Of a stretch of DNA of 64,000 bases, positions 9,861-22,900 are shown piece after piece (position 1 is the stretch's first letter; every line of letters starts with the position of its first letter). Source of the DNA: Patagioenas fasciata (lineage: Eukaryota > Chordata > Aves > Columbiformes > Columbidae); the NCBI RefSeq assembly GCF_037038585.1, contig NC_092520.1:57378501-57442500 (forward strand), in the 5' to 3' direction. A program made the translations under genes and the position numbers. The notes beneath the pieces were generated by a model that saw only the letters and a program-made list of their open reading frames with translations, was not told where the DNA came from and made no database searches.

Positions 9861-12785
9861 CTTGCAGATACTTGAAGTTCCTCTGTAATTAAAATATGGA
9901 AAAAAATTTACATTTTCTTCATGTACACAATTACTTGGGGGTGTTTAGAGCTATTGGGAAACACGGCAAATATAGAGGGGTTGTTCTCATGGTGTTTTCA
10001 ACTTAAATCTCTGAAAGTGTAGGGGTAAAAATCTTAAGATTGCTAATGGAAGACAAAGAGGTAGAATTTATGGCTAGTGAAAATAAGCATTCTACTCTAG
10101 CTATTACAATTGGGCATTGCATACTGTATTTTCTAGTAATGCTAAAATATATGTTCCTTCCCATATTGGACTTATTAAAGTAAATGTTGGTATATGATGC
10201 TTTTCCTGCCTGAAATCTGAAGTGCTGCATCTCCTTTCCAACACTGAGACTTTATAACTCTTACAGCTATGCAGGTTTGACCTAAGTTTGGCTATTGAGC
10301 AGTTAATAGATAAAGCAGGATGCTTTTCCAAAATACACTACTAATGCTGTTTTTTGAGGATTCAGTAGAGGTGGGAAACTGTGAGCCAAACTGGGAAGTC
10401 CAGAGTTGAACTCTCATGAATGAATAGTAAAAAGTCATGACAAAACTAGGTTATACCTGATGAGTCTACTGCCCTTTCCCAGTTTGTGCAAGATATGAAA
10501 AAGTCACTAGGTCAAGCTGGGCTCTGTTGTGAGAACATTGTAATGTTAAGGTATAATACCTAGAGTGTGTGTGGTTTTGGGAGAGCTGCCAATTCAGAAT
10601 CTAGTTTGAGGGTTAGATTGGCTTGGCTGGGTTGGTGGTTTGAGAGTTCTTTGGAGAGGTTTTGGTATAGCTTTTAATGAACATGCATAAAGCAGGAGCT
10701 TGGGAGCCCAGGGTAGGACACTTGAGTAGCTGTTGATTTGGAGACAGCAATTTAGCAGTGTTCCATTGTGGCCATTGTTTATTTTTTAAGTACTTAATCA
10801 ATTGATCATAGGGTCTGGGAGCAGACCACTAAAGGGGCTTCTTGGAGTAAGCTCTTAAACCTTAGTGAATATTGGTACAGATACATACAAAACCACACAA
10901 GTCTTTCTTTCCAAAACTTTGAAATTAGAGTTGGAATTTAACATCTGAGTTGAGCAATATGCTTGATTTGTTTTAGGAAATTACCCATATGTATTCAATT
11001 CAGGGCTGAACCTGGTTCTGTAAGTGATTCTAGTGTGTGTGTGAGGATGTAGTTAAGTTTTTAAACATAGCTGCATAATTAGGTTAGGCTATTACAAGAT
11101 TTTTATATGAAATCTGTCCAATTCTGTAGTGTAAAAAGAGCTGTGTGGTTTAATGCTTTTCCAGTTTTTAATTGCTCAGTAACTTTCTGTATAAACAGTT
11201 GGAACAGTGCCTTTTTCAGGACAGCACATGGCTAAGATTCTGAAACTTAATGCTAACTAATTTTACCATCATAGCCTTTCCTTCCAGTTTCCACCTGTAA
11301 CATAACTTTTCTGGCTTCTTATACACATTGCAAACTAGATTTTTATAAAACACGTTTACAAGAAAGTTCAGAAGTTTTTTGTCACTTGTCCTGCTCCCTG
11401 GCTTCTGCCCCCAGCTAACTACAAGTATTTAGATTAGCCCCACTGACCCTTAACAACCACTTTCTTCAATGAATAATATTAACTTGGTGGAGATTTTTTT
11501 GTGTGTGTCCTTTATGACCTCCTTCAGAGTTATTTGTGGTCCCACAAGCACTTCTGTCAGTAGTGTTTGAGAGGGGCTCAATCTACTTAACTGAGTGTAC
11601 TCTGGAGCAGGAGGGTTGCATAGGGAGCTTCTCATTCCGGTTGCTGAGGTGCTGATACTTCAGAGTCAGTGCGAGTTTACAGTAAACTTAAGATAATTCA
11701 GCTGCTTCTTCTACAACAGCAGTAAACACATTTTATCAACTTTTCAATTATCTATTTAACATCTTCTTATGAACATGTCCTTTTGGTGTCCTTTCTTGTG
11801 TAGTCAGTCTTCTATAATTTTCAGTCTTTCTTCATGAGAGAGCCTTTACTTTGTACTAAACTTCTTACTTAGCTTTCTGCAACTTCTGAAAAAAATCTTT
11901 CAGATAGAATTGATGGGTTTTGAATTCTGGCAGTTGCCAGTCATTGCTGTTTTGTGCTTCCTACTAGGTGATAGTCAGTATGGAAGCATTTTATGGTCTT
12001 TGATTTTTAACTGGGTGAGCAAGTGTAATTTCCCCCAAGGTATCTTTATCTGTATTGATACAATTTTGGTGTGGGATCACTTATCTGATTATTTTTGGTT
12101 GTTAGCTGTAACTGCCATTATGTTGTAAAATGACTTGCTTGAAGTACCTGTGTGGATCTCCTTCTTGAAACTTGCAAATTTGCTGTACCATCTGTTATGT
12201 TCTCTTTGAAATGGCATATGTATGCTTCCTTTCCTGACATATGCAAAATTGTTGAACTATAGGAGCTAAGTCTTTGTACAAGTTGGTTCAGAGCAGAAGT
12301 CTTTGGAGTAAAATGGTTTTCTTCAGACCACTGTCAGGAGTTGTGATGGGGAAGACTAGGATAGCCAAATTAGCATCTAAAATCTGTTCTGTTTGCTTTC
12401 TGCATGGGCCCAGTCTGTTACCTGCTTTATTCCCAACAGCTTCCCAGCAGTTAAGGCCCCATCCCCAGTATGTATGGACACACACATGCTGCTCTTCTTG
12501 GTAGATACTGCTTGGAGCAAGAAGGAAAGATGTTACAGTGAAGAGTTTACTAAAAATCATTTGTATGTCAGCTAATGAGTTAGTATCTAGAGCTTCTGAA
12601 TTGTTTTTTGTTAGTTTGTTTGTTGTGTGCTTCAGGGAGGGCAGATCTTCTAAGCTTTCATCCACTGGGTGGAGGAATGGAAGGATACAGAAGAGTTTCC
12701 TCAAGATGTCAGTATATAAACTGTTTTTGTCTTAGAGGAGTACTGTAGCAGGAGGAAAATGTTTAACTCTCTCTTTCTTCTGCAG

Positions 12786-12863
12786 TGTGAAATGCAGTGT
12801 GCAAGATGGTGCCTTATAACTTCACGTAAACTGTATTCATCTTTGTATGATCCAAATGAAAAG
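12786..12863 (+). CDS. PCCA: PCCA exon 2: end of targeting peptide and start of mature region
   Basis: This 78-nt exon encodes 26 residues ending YDPNEK. The same six residues end human exon 2, which is also 78 nt as I recall. It lies between a pyrimidine-rich acceptor (TCTTCTGCAG) and donor GTATGT, both in phase 0. The first half (CEMQCARWCLITSRK) is basic, Cys-rich and poorly conserved, which fits the end of the presequence; the mitochondrial processing peptidase site probably falls inside this exon. The exon is too short and divergent to be called by open-frame length alone. The evidence is the conserved C-terminal motif, the exact length and the splice sites. Confidence 0.9.
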
Positions 12864-15800
12864 GTATGTAGTATGGTGTATATTTTCTCTTAACATTTTA
12901 CTGTACCACTGACACTTGGCTTTTAAAACTATCCTTTTCCCTGTGCTGCTACTAATGGTAGTAGTTCTCCTAGTATAACCTTGTGCAGTCACTGGTTTAA
13001 TAGCATGCTTTTCTTCCTTTTTTTAAACCAAAAGGGAAGTTGCTTTTGCAGCATACTTGTCAAGATTAGATACTATTTCAGGTGCATACCTTAAAAGGTT
13101 GGATATGTGATTGAGTTTGGGAAAGTTACATACTGGCCTGAGCATATTATACTTATGAAATGACTATTAATACCTAGCATGATGTGGGAGGTATAGGTCT
13201 GTTGAAACATCTGAAAGCTAGACTAGCAAAAAAACCTTTCATAGAAAAAAAGTATGCAATAGTGGCAGCAGTAAGATGGTCTGACATAGGGGTAAGAACT
13301 TTAGGGTTAGGATAAAGATGGGCCTTTAAGGCCTGCAGGGAATAATAAATCCTCATCTTGGGACTTGTGCAGTAGGAATCTCAATTTACAGTTATTAGCC
13401 AAGAAAAACTTTTCTTGTGACAGATTGTTTTGGCACAACCTCTGAAGTAACACACTTGGAAAAATGTCCTGAAGATATGCTAGTATTGAAGGGTAAGAAT
13501 GCTGACAATTCAGGGCTAATAGGCTTGTCCTTATATACCGGTGTGGAAGCAATTAACCATTAGTGAAATAGTATTAGAGAACAAGGGAAAAATGATGTGC
13601 CTAGAACTGTGACTTAAAGTAGTCTTCTGAAGAAACCTGTATTCTTAGTCCTTGCTTAATCAAGGCTGCCTTCCTTTTCTAAAGACGGAGTTATGTTTGG
13701 ACAATATAATTAAGTGTTTGGTTTCTCTTAACTAGGAGCTATATCATTCCAACTAGTGGCTACTACAGATAGTTTAAGCTCTTTTCTAATTTTTCCCTTT
13801 ACTGCCACTGTCTTTGTAATGATGAGACTTTCATATTAGACCTTTTTCAACTAATTAGTGGAAGTGATGTTAAAAATGGAATTGCAGAATGGATGGGGTT
13901 GGAAGGAAGCTCTGGAGATAATCTAGTCCAAATCACTTGCTAAAGCAAGTTCACCTAAAACAAGTTGCACAGGATCATGTCCAGGCAGGTTTTGAATGTC
14001 TCCAGAGAAGGAGATTCCACAACATCTCTGGGCAGCCTGTTCAGTGCTCTGGCACCTTCAAAATAATGTTTTGCCTCATTCAGATGGAACCTCCAATGTT
14101 TTAGTCTGTGTGTGTTGCCCCTTATCCTGTTGTTGGGTACCACTGAGTCTTGACCCCATCCTCTTGACACCTGCCCTTAAGATATTCATAAGCAGTAGAT
14201 GGATAGGGGATATATTATAAACTTAAGATATTTATGTTTAGATGCTAAATGTTATTTTAAAGCAGCATGTCTTGTTTTTATTTGCTAGACTTGATACTTT
14301 AACAGCAGGAGCAAGAGCTCAGTCTCTTCCTGTTAGTGTCTTTAGTGCAGAATTAGAAAGTTAAAGAGAGTGTCAAATATTAACATCTTGATACTGAGAG
14401 TCTCGTCTTGCACTGTGACCACATTTGATTAATAAAACAACTCAAACTAAGACAATGAAGTATTTGAGTTAAAACTCAAAGCTTTTCAATGCCAAGTATT
14501 TGGGAGCTTTTTAAAATTTTCGCATGAAGTCTGTATGTCCAAAAAGCTTCAGGTACTTAGAATGCTGAAATTTGGATATGGGAATGATTTGTGTGAGCAC
14601 ATTGGAAACCTTTCATTTTTTTCACTGGGTTTCAGACCAGGTCCTCAGCTAAAAAAGCTCTCCAAACAAATTGCTAGCTTCTGTGCTGTTCCTAAAGTAT
14701 TTGTACCTCTGATAATTGAGCTTGCTTAAGATGTTTAAGATCTGTCTTTTAAATGGGGTGTGGGTGTACCTGTATAGTAGGCAGTGATATGCATTCCTCA
14801 GTGGTTCTGGCTGAATATACCATATAAACTTGCTTCAGCTCTTACCTGGAGAGTTTTATCACTTAATTTCTGTATGTTCTTATCACATGGTAATATGTTT
14901 AAACTGATCATGTGATGCTGGCTCAGCCCTGGCTTTGAAGATGTAAATTTGGTCAAAGGTGATCTGTTTAGAGTGGGAGAGCAAACAGTGAGTACCCTAG
15001 TCTGTCCATAGCAATTTTTGTTGGGATTTTGCAGTGTTCCTTCCTTTCCTCTTACACCTGTGTTTCCTTCCCTAAATTAACTGATGACTTGGGGGTAACA
15101 AACACTTTCTTTGTTGCAGTGGCAATACTTTTTCTCCCCCTTTGTCCATATGAAAACCAGCTGTTTGGTGTAGGGGAGGGAGAATAGCGATTTGAATGTC
15201 TTATAGTTTGATAAACCTAATTTGGTGTATCTGCAGGCTGCCCCTGAAAGGGAGAGTCCTGCTGATTCCCTATCTTGTTTTTTGATTCAGAGTATGGGAG
15301 GCAGAGTAGGACTGTTTGATTAGCATGTTGAACTGATGTGTCCTGAAGCTGCATCCCTGTGAGGTCTGATGCTTGGAAAGCAGTGGGGGTAAGTGTGTAA
15401 AGCAGCATTGTCCCTTTCAGTGGCAGCCTGTGTTTGCAACCAAGCAGGTACGGTATCAAAGTGCATCTGTATATTTTGAAGCAAGGCCAGTGAAAGCCAT
15501 AACCTTCACTCCCTCAGCAATGAGATTTTTATGCTGAGCAACTCCATTCTTCCATCACTTTTTCTTAATGGGAAGTTTTTGTCTAGGTTGTGAGGCTTAT
15601 TGACTTCTGACAGCTTGTTATCTCCTTGCAGGCATGATTGGAGTATTGAAGGTATATTTACAGCATTAAGTGCACTCCAGTGTGAAAGGTGGCAGTGAAT
15701 TCCAGGGGTGTACTAAATTTGATTTGCTGTTCTATTGTACTTTGGTTGCTACTTAATATTGGGTGTGCAGCAGTGTCATGATGACAAGGCAAGATTTTGC

Positions 15801-16728
15801 CAGGTTCCTCACAATAGGCTCAGCTACAAGGAGGGATCAGGCTGACAACTCAACAGGCATGCCTCTACAGAGTAGAAATGTTTGCCTTTTACCTTTCATG
15901 CCCTAGGCATTCTTCTGATTTGAATTCCTTTTAGAAATTTCCCATGACAGATGAGTATTGGATTCCAGGTCATCTATGCTGGTTTGAGGCACTGACCACG
16001 GGTACCTGCTAGCATTTCCCAAGTAGAGGTAAAATCAGCTGGATTTAGGTTTTATACAGGTGCTTTACCAAATCTGGTTTAGGAGCCTCCACAGGGGTAC
16101 TGCAGTGTGAGAAGTACAGCAGTGGTAACTTCCAACAGAAGAATGGTGATATCAGCATGGAATGTTTGCTCTGTCTCTAGCAGAATGTAGGTGAAAACTT
16201 TTAAAACATGGTCTTTGGAGTACTGTCATAATGTGGGATCCTTCCCTTTGTGTAGTCTTTAAAAAAGCAGAGACCTGGAAAGCATGGTAAGCATGCCTCC
16301 TTTGAATTATCTTCTGTGTGTTGAAAAACATGCAACTTAGGCACTTCAATGGTAGAGGTTGTTGGTGTGTATTTGGCAGTGCTTATGAATGTCTGTTCCC
16401 TGGGCCTGAGTGTCTTCTAGAGCCTCTGCAGAGTTCTAGTTTCTGCACAGTGTGTGATAAGGAGATGGAGGGAATGCTGCTCTGACTACTCAACACCTTT
16501 TTCTTCTGAACCTGTGCATGTGCTAGGTAGCTCTAGTATAGCTTACCTTTTATGCTATATTACCACTGTTTAATCAGCAGAACCCTTCTAAAAGTAGGTG
16601 ATCTCAGAGTTACAAGCTCATTAATAAACCAGAGTTTCAGTGGAAGCAGAGGAGAAAAGAATACATGTTTCTGGAGTGAGAAAAACTCGTTTTGTCTCTC
16701 AAGATCCTTATCTGTCTTTTCCTTTCAG
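12864..16728 (+). other. PCCA: PCCA intron 2 (3865 bp)
   Basis: Donor GTATGT, acceptor CCTTTCAG, phase 0. It contains the reverse-oriented CR1 at 13880-14195; the rest is unique DNA with no coding signal. Confidence 0.9.
13880..14195 (-). mobile_element. CR1 LINE 3' fragment in PCCA intron 2
   Basis: Diverged CR1 tail in reverse orientation. Recognisable blocks are GGATGGGGTTGGAAGGAAGC, GTTTTGAATGTCTCCAGAGA, GGGCAGCCTGTTCAGTGCTC and TTGTTGGGTACCACTGAGTC. It is about 315 bp and has lost one base or more in the CCAGTGCTCTGG block. It matches the copies at 27562 and 47932 in their shared blocks and is probably the same subfamily. Confidence 0.9.
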
Positions 16729-16776
16729 ACTTTTGAAAAACTCCTTATTGCCAACAGAGGAGAGATTGCATGCAGA
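16729..16776 (+). CDS. PCCA: PCCA exon 3: first strand of biotin carboxylase domain
   Basis: This 48-nt exon encodes TFEKLLIANRGEIACR. The IANRGEIA motif opens the N-terminal (pre-ATP-grasp) subdomain of biotin carboxylases, including PCCA, MCCC1, pyruvate carboxylase and acetyl-CoA carboxylase. It differs from the human PCCA exon, as I recall it, at three conservative positions. The acceptor is CCTTTCAG and the donor is GTAAGT, a perfect U1 match, in phase 0. Only 95 nt separate this exon from exon 4, so the two are likely recognised together. Confidence 0.96.
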
Positions 16777-16871
16777 GTAAGTATGTAATATTTAAAGTTT
16801 CTTCTTTTCGTAGTTGATTCTTAGACTATTGGTATTTTAAATGTTGATAATTGTCACTTCTTACATGGTAG
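16777..16871 (+). other. PCCA: PCCA intron 3 (95 bp)
   Basis: Donor GTAAGT, acceptor ACATGGTAG, phase 0. This is near the lower size limit for vertebrate introns. TTGATAAT about 25 nt from the acceptor is a possible branch region. A second acceptor-like TTCTTTTCGTAG ends at 16813 but lies only 37 nt from the donor. Confidence 0.95.
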
Positions 16872-16940
16872 GTCATCAAAACGTGTAAGAAGATGGGGAT
16901 TAAAACAGTTGCCATACACAGTGATGTTGATGCCAATGCG
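16872..16940 (+). CDS. PCCA: PCCA exon 4: biotin carboxylase N-terminal subdomain
   Basis: This 69-nt exon encodes 23 residues containing TCKKMGIKTVAIHSDVDA, nearly identical to vertebrate PCCA. This is the first Rossmann-like helix-strand unit of the biotin carboxylase N domain; the Ser-Asp after the second strand is typical of the family. The acceptor is ACATGGTAG, with a weak interrupted pyrimidine tract; the donor is GTAAGT. It follows exon 3 after a 95-bp intron and precedes an intron of almost 30 kb. The reading frame is phase 0 at both ends. Confidence 0.96.
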
Positions 16941-19900
16941 GTAAGTACTACTTGAAATCAAAAGGTAGATGAGATTCTTAGTAATTCAATAAGACTTGCA
17001 ACTGTTGCGTAGGCTCATTGATTACCATGGTGGGCATGTTGACAATTCTGAAGTATCCTTGTATATATCCTTTTCTTCCATGTGCTTGACAGGAGGAGAG
17101 ATACTGAAGCAGTGGTGAGGATTGAACAAGTGTTTAACATGTTTTCTGTGTGAACTCTTTTGTGTTTTGCTCATGTGAGTGTTAACTTGACCTTTTTTTC
17201 CCGTGGATTAAGCTGGATAGTAACACCTGGTAGATGCGTGCACCAAGTGTAACAGTGGCAGTGAAACCTAAGTTTTCTTTCGCTAATGTACATGAAAAAG
17301 GCAATGGAAAGTGAATCCTAGGAGATGGTATAGAACTTGGTATAAATTGCTCCTGTGTCTGGTAAATCTGACTCATTACTCCCCAGAAGAATGCCTTCTT
17401 ACTAGGTGTGCTAAACAGACCTATTGGAGCTGTTCTATTTGAGGATATTGAGGTGCCTTGAATATTCAGCAGCATGGCAGGAAGATGGTGAAATGGCTAT
17501 CTTGACAAGTAAGGTACTTTTTCTAGTTCCTTACCTGTTTTCAGGTCATGCAGTCTCTGATGTACTTTATTTTAGAAATATTTTAGGTCAATAGTAGCAA
17601 GAACAGGAAGATAATTTCCTTTGATGTAGCAGCAAGTATAGTAATACTTATGTATGCTTGTTGAATAGAGAGAACATATTATTCCTTGCCTACAAAAACT
17701 GCTACAGCAGAAAGGACTGTGGGTGCTTTTATGTGCATGTCCTAGGATAGTTTGAGAACTCTAAGGGAGTTAAAACCCTGTGTTGTGACTTAATAAGAGT
17801 TGTCCCTCAGACAAGCTCTCAGGAAAAAAGTGTTTGTGTAGGACAGGGCTTGTGAATATAGGTGGTGGTTGCTCAACATTGAAAAACTGAAGCATGGTTG
17901 ATGGATAAAGTAGTTAGACATAGGGGGTTTTAGAGCTAGGTGAAAGGTGAGAACTGTTGGGAGTTTTGGACTTTGACAGTGCTTCTATCAGAGTGCTTTT
18001 GTGGTTCTGTTCCTACATGACTAGCTCAGTTCATAATAATAGGCTGTAGGTAGACTAGGGGGCTGAAAATTGATTTTCTGAGATGGGACAAATGCCCTAC
18101 TACTGGATTTTTGTGCCAAGTAATTTTTTCTGAGGTGAATGAGAAGTATACTGTAGATTTTTAACTGGTAGCCATAACTGGAAGAGTATAGTAGCTTGTG
18201 TATGCTCAGTGGACTGTGAAATGAATTCTTAATGTATGGGTGTCGGACATAATGATAGATACTAATTCTTTTGGAAGCCAAGGGTTAAGTGGATATGCAT
18301 ACAAACTACTCTGATCTATGATCCCTCTGGCAAAACTGAAGCATGCTGATGAGTGCTTGCATTCCGTCTTATGTATATGGTATCTGCTGTTAGGATAAAT
18401 GGATTAGCTATTGAGCAGCACTGCACAGCCTTATTCGCTAGCATGCATTCATTCTGAAAATAGACTAAAAAAGCTGTTTAAAAGAGAGAACATGTTCTTT
18501 TGCTGGTCCATAGTGGGCTTGAGAAAACAAATTAGCCTTCTAGACATGCTGGAGTAAAGACCTTGTTTATTGTATGGACTGTGCTGTGAGCTGGACAGTA
18601 TGAAAAAAGTCTGGGAGCAGTAAGCAAAAACCAAGGTTGAGGAAGGTAGTGAGGGAATAAGAATGTCAGGAAAAAGAACTCATGACCTTAGGGAGCGGAG
18701 TGTAAATAGTGCATTAAAAAGAGGAAACAAAATAGTTACTCTGCTTCAATCTACAGTGTGGTCTTTGCTTTAACATGCAAATAAGGTCTTTAATTTGTAA
18801 CAGTTCATAGGAGAAAGGAAATACAAGCTAGTATGTCAGAAATGAGTGAATATACTCATATCAGTTCATGAAGTTAACCCTATGTGTGTTGGATTTTGAT
18901 GCTGATGTTTTGGGTTCATGGACTAGAGATGAGGCTTTAACAAACACGGTGGGGTCTGCTTAGCTCTTTAGATCCTTACTTGAAGACTGATCAAACCCGT
19001 CTGTATGAGATGAAGCATTAGCTGTGTGCATTGAAGAAGCTCAAGATATTTTAAAGAAAATAAGAGACTACTTGGAACACTGTTCTGTGCCCTTAAAATA
19101 GGACAGTGGTGTTAAGTCTGAGCAACATATATATAATTAGACAAAAAAAAAAGCTTATGACTTCCATAAATCCTTTAATTGCTCTTTGGTTGCTTGCACT
19201 GGGAAGTAGTTTAACTAATGTCATCTGTCTTGATGACTTGAATACCTCCAGTTGTTCATTATTTGTGGAAATGACCTGTCCATTGCAGTGATGTGACTGC
19301 CAGTTTGAATGATTTTGATAGATGAGTCCAGAGGCCAAATTCTTTGGTGTTACTTACCATAAAGTAACAAACCATGTTTGTATCATGTTGTCGCTTGTGT
19401 TCAGGTTCCATTAACAGCTGCTATCTTGGTTATACCAGTGGTAGCAAAACCTCAAATGCTCTGAATTCAAACTTGAGAGCTGATACAACCTGTCAAATGA
19501 ACCTCTGTCCTTGTGTAGCTAGGAGAAAACTGTTTGCTTAGTGGTGGGATGCTATAAAAGAGTTGTGAATATCCTTTTGATTTTATGCTTGATGGAATTA
19601 AGCAAGACATCCCTTACTCCTTCAAGACTTGTATTGCAAAGGCAATGAATATTGTAGGCAGCTACCCTGATGGTGATAGTCGTTGGACCAAAGTCAGAAA
19701 TAAATGTAAAGGTGTGCAGTTGAGCTAGTTACCCATCCTGAAGCTGTTTGCCTTCTCTAAAAATAGAGGACCTGATTTTTAAGTGATGAGAGTAGATAGG
19801 GATGCTTTACAAAAATAATTTTGATGAAAATGTTTAGAAATAGCATTAATTGATATAGGTAAACTTTCTCTTTAGAACTTAACCTTTGAGATGTAATGTA

Positions 19901-22900
19901 AAACAGGCTGTTACTACATGTCGCCTGTGTAGCTTCTTGGTGAAATACAGGTAGTCTGATACTCTTAAAACTAATTTATTTTTATAAGTAACTGTAAAAG
20001 GAGGGCAAGCCAGACAGTCTGTTACATCTATCTTTCTGTCATACTGGTTGAAACCAGAACTGAAATAGAAGTGAAACAGGGCTCTGTGAGTGTGCTCATT
20101 AAATATTTAAGGAGAAAAAAGCCAATCATAAGGTATTGCGCCATTCAGGTTCTTCAGTGCTAGCTTATAGTTTATTCCCAATCCAGTGTCATATGCATAA
20201 CTGACCCAAGCAGGCATTTTCACTGATGCTTGTGTAGCAGTGATATATGTCGTCTTAAAGTTGTTGGCCTTCAACTAAAGATACTGAAAGACTGAGTGAA
20301 TAATCTTATCCTGTAACTTTATTTTGGAAAAAACTTTTTTGTTGAATATTCAACTCTTGTTTTTTTTAACGTTAGTTCTCTGAAATCTTTGTGGAGCTTA
20401 CAGTGCTGAATGCAGGTGGTGGGAATAGCTGAAATACATGCAGACTTTCAATGAACTTTTTTCTTATTCTTTAGCCTTTATTTCTGTAGAACACCATGGC
20501 AAATGTCTTGAGTGTGCTGTTAGAGCAATATTCATTTTGACATACCTCTCATTAATATATAAAATTAGTAACTAGACTATAACAGTATGAAGAATGTTTC
20601 ATTTCCAGAAATTAAAATTTTGCTCTTATGAGGAGGAAGCCCAGAAAGGACTATTATAAATTGGGAATGTGGCAAAAGTTGAACAACCTACTGAGAGTCA
20701 AAGCTTACCCAAAGAAGGAAAATATAAAGAACAAAATACTGTTTTGTGTTCTTAATTTGAAAAATTGCCAAATATGTGAATGATTTCTATAGGTTAAAAC
20801 TACTAAGGTAATAGGGAACATTAAAAAATCTGAAAAGGAGGTGAGTGACTTCAGAATACTTGTGTATTAATGTGAAGTTACAGCTAGCTGGCAGTGGTAT
20901 TGGTTTACATTTATCTTTGTGGAGGTGGAAGGGGGTATGAACTGTGAGGAAAAGATTTGGTCCAAAGTTATGCTGTGGAAGAGAAGTTTCTCCTTCAACA
21001 ACTGTCCTAAAATAAATGTTATGGTAGGGGAAAACAGCCTGACTAAATGTCTACCAAGATGCCCATAGAGCATACAGTTTCTTATGTGGTATGGAGTATG
21101 TTGAGAAAAGTAGGTCATAATGGAAATGGATGCTTTTTTAGGGTCTTGAAAATCCTGGCTAATACTTTTTATTACATCTGTTATGTGAGGAAAGTGGAGG
21201 GAAAAAATCATATACTGTTCAAAACACTTTTAGCTTCAGAGCTCTGCTTGCAAAGCACTAATTCTTTACACTTGGATAGGTGAAGTGGGGGAGGACCAAT
21301 AGAAATCAGATTTCTTTAAATTAAAACATCTGGTGGAGTTATTTTTGGGATGAGAGAACAAGCAAAGAAGTTTTGGCTGAACAAGAGTAATCGAATGTAC
21401 TCTTTTCCCCCTGAACTGATTGGAATAGAGAGTTAAGATGAAAGAACCTCCTCAACCATAAATGTAACACTGATGGTGCAAACATTGTCAAGGAAAGCTA
21501 GAGAACTATTGTAATGCCTAATGTAATCAGCTAAAAGTATGATAAATGAAGAACAAGCTTTCACTAATTGGATCTGAACAAAAGAAGGTATAGCATAAAG
21601 CAGTGAGTGAGATATAATTTTATTTGGCATTTTTTAACACAGCAGGGATTCTATAGCCATACGAAGCAATGAACTATAAATGACTGAAAAAATCCCATGG
21701 GAAAGTAATGTAAAGTACTAAAACTTTACGGAGTAGTGGACAGTTAGTTATGCTTTAATGTAGGTTTTTTCTATCAGTTGCTTAATACTTCAGGTGTTGT
21801 ATTAAATTGCTGTAAGTATAGACATCTCCAAATGTTTAACTTTTGTAGATCTTATTCTGCTGCATAATATAAACCAAAAATAATGCAAATGCTTTTATTG
21901 ATATAAAAGTAATTGTGTAGCATTCAGCCGTTTTCCAGAAACTGTAGTCTGAGTGACAACACACAGAAAAAAGTTAAATGATCTAGAAATAGAATATCTA
22001 TATTCCTTTCCTAACTTCTTTTTAACATTGGAGTCTAAGGCAGTATTTAAGAAGGAAGGTGGGGGAAAACGTGGTTTAGGGAAACTGCAAAGCTGATTAA
22101 TCTTGTAAGCTTCTATACCAAGTGTGTATTGAACTGAATGAATTTGAGTGAAGAAGTTGAACTTTTGCCTGAAACAACTTTGAATTTTGCTCAAGAATCT
22201 CCTGTACCTCAATGGGATGGTGTCAGGTTATTTTGTTCTTAAGAAAACTAGTTGGCAAAAAGAAATATTGTGGGGGAATTTGGCATTTATATTTTAATCT
22301 AAAAAACCTTAATTATATTGAAAAATGGAAGTTTATCCAAAACTGTGTTCTTTACTTGTAACTAGCTTAGATACAGAGATCTTAATTTGTCTGAACTCTC
22401 GTTTACTCACTTTCTTTTGTGGTTTACTGTAGATGATGCAAAGCTTTCTGCTATACTCTGCTACAGAACTAGGAATTAAGTTATTTTGGCAGCTCATTGC
22501 CTCCCAGTGTCACTTCAGGAGTTTGTGCTCCTATAACCTGAGATCTAGTTGAAATACTGATATGAAAAGGGAAACTCGAATTTTTAATTCCTCATTTAAA
22601 TACATGATTCCCAGACTGTCTAGAGTGTATAGAATGGACTCTTTGCCTCTAGGTACCGTCTGAAGAAATTTACTCCTCATGGGTGGTGTTGTTTCCAAGG
22701 GATGCAGAATAAGAATGTGCCAGATCATGCCAAGGAAACACTAGGGTCAGGTTTGTGATTGTGTTTACCTCTTCAATGCATTTACCTGTTGTTTCAAAAC
22801 TAAGACAGCATGTTGCTTGTTTGTTCACAGGAGATGGTGGAGGTGATGTTACTATCCTATCAAGTGAACCACTACTGAACAGTTTTATGTAAAGCATAAG

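Larger units (their letters stand above)
7414..12785 (+). other. PCCA: PCCA intron 1 (5372 bp)
   Basis: Donor GTGAGC, acceptor TCTTCTGCAG, phase 0. The first 470 bp belong to the CpG island and are G-rich on the coding strand. The remainder is AT-rich unique DNA with a 20-nt T run and a 16-bp duplication. No CR1 was recognised in it. Confidence 0.85.
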
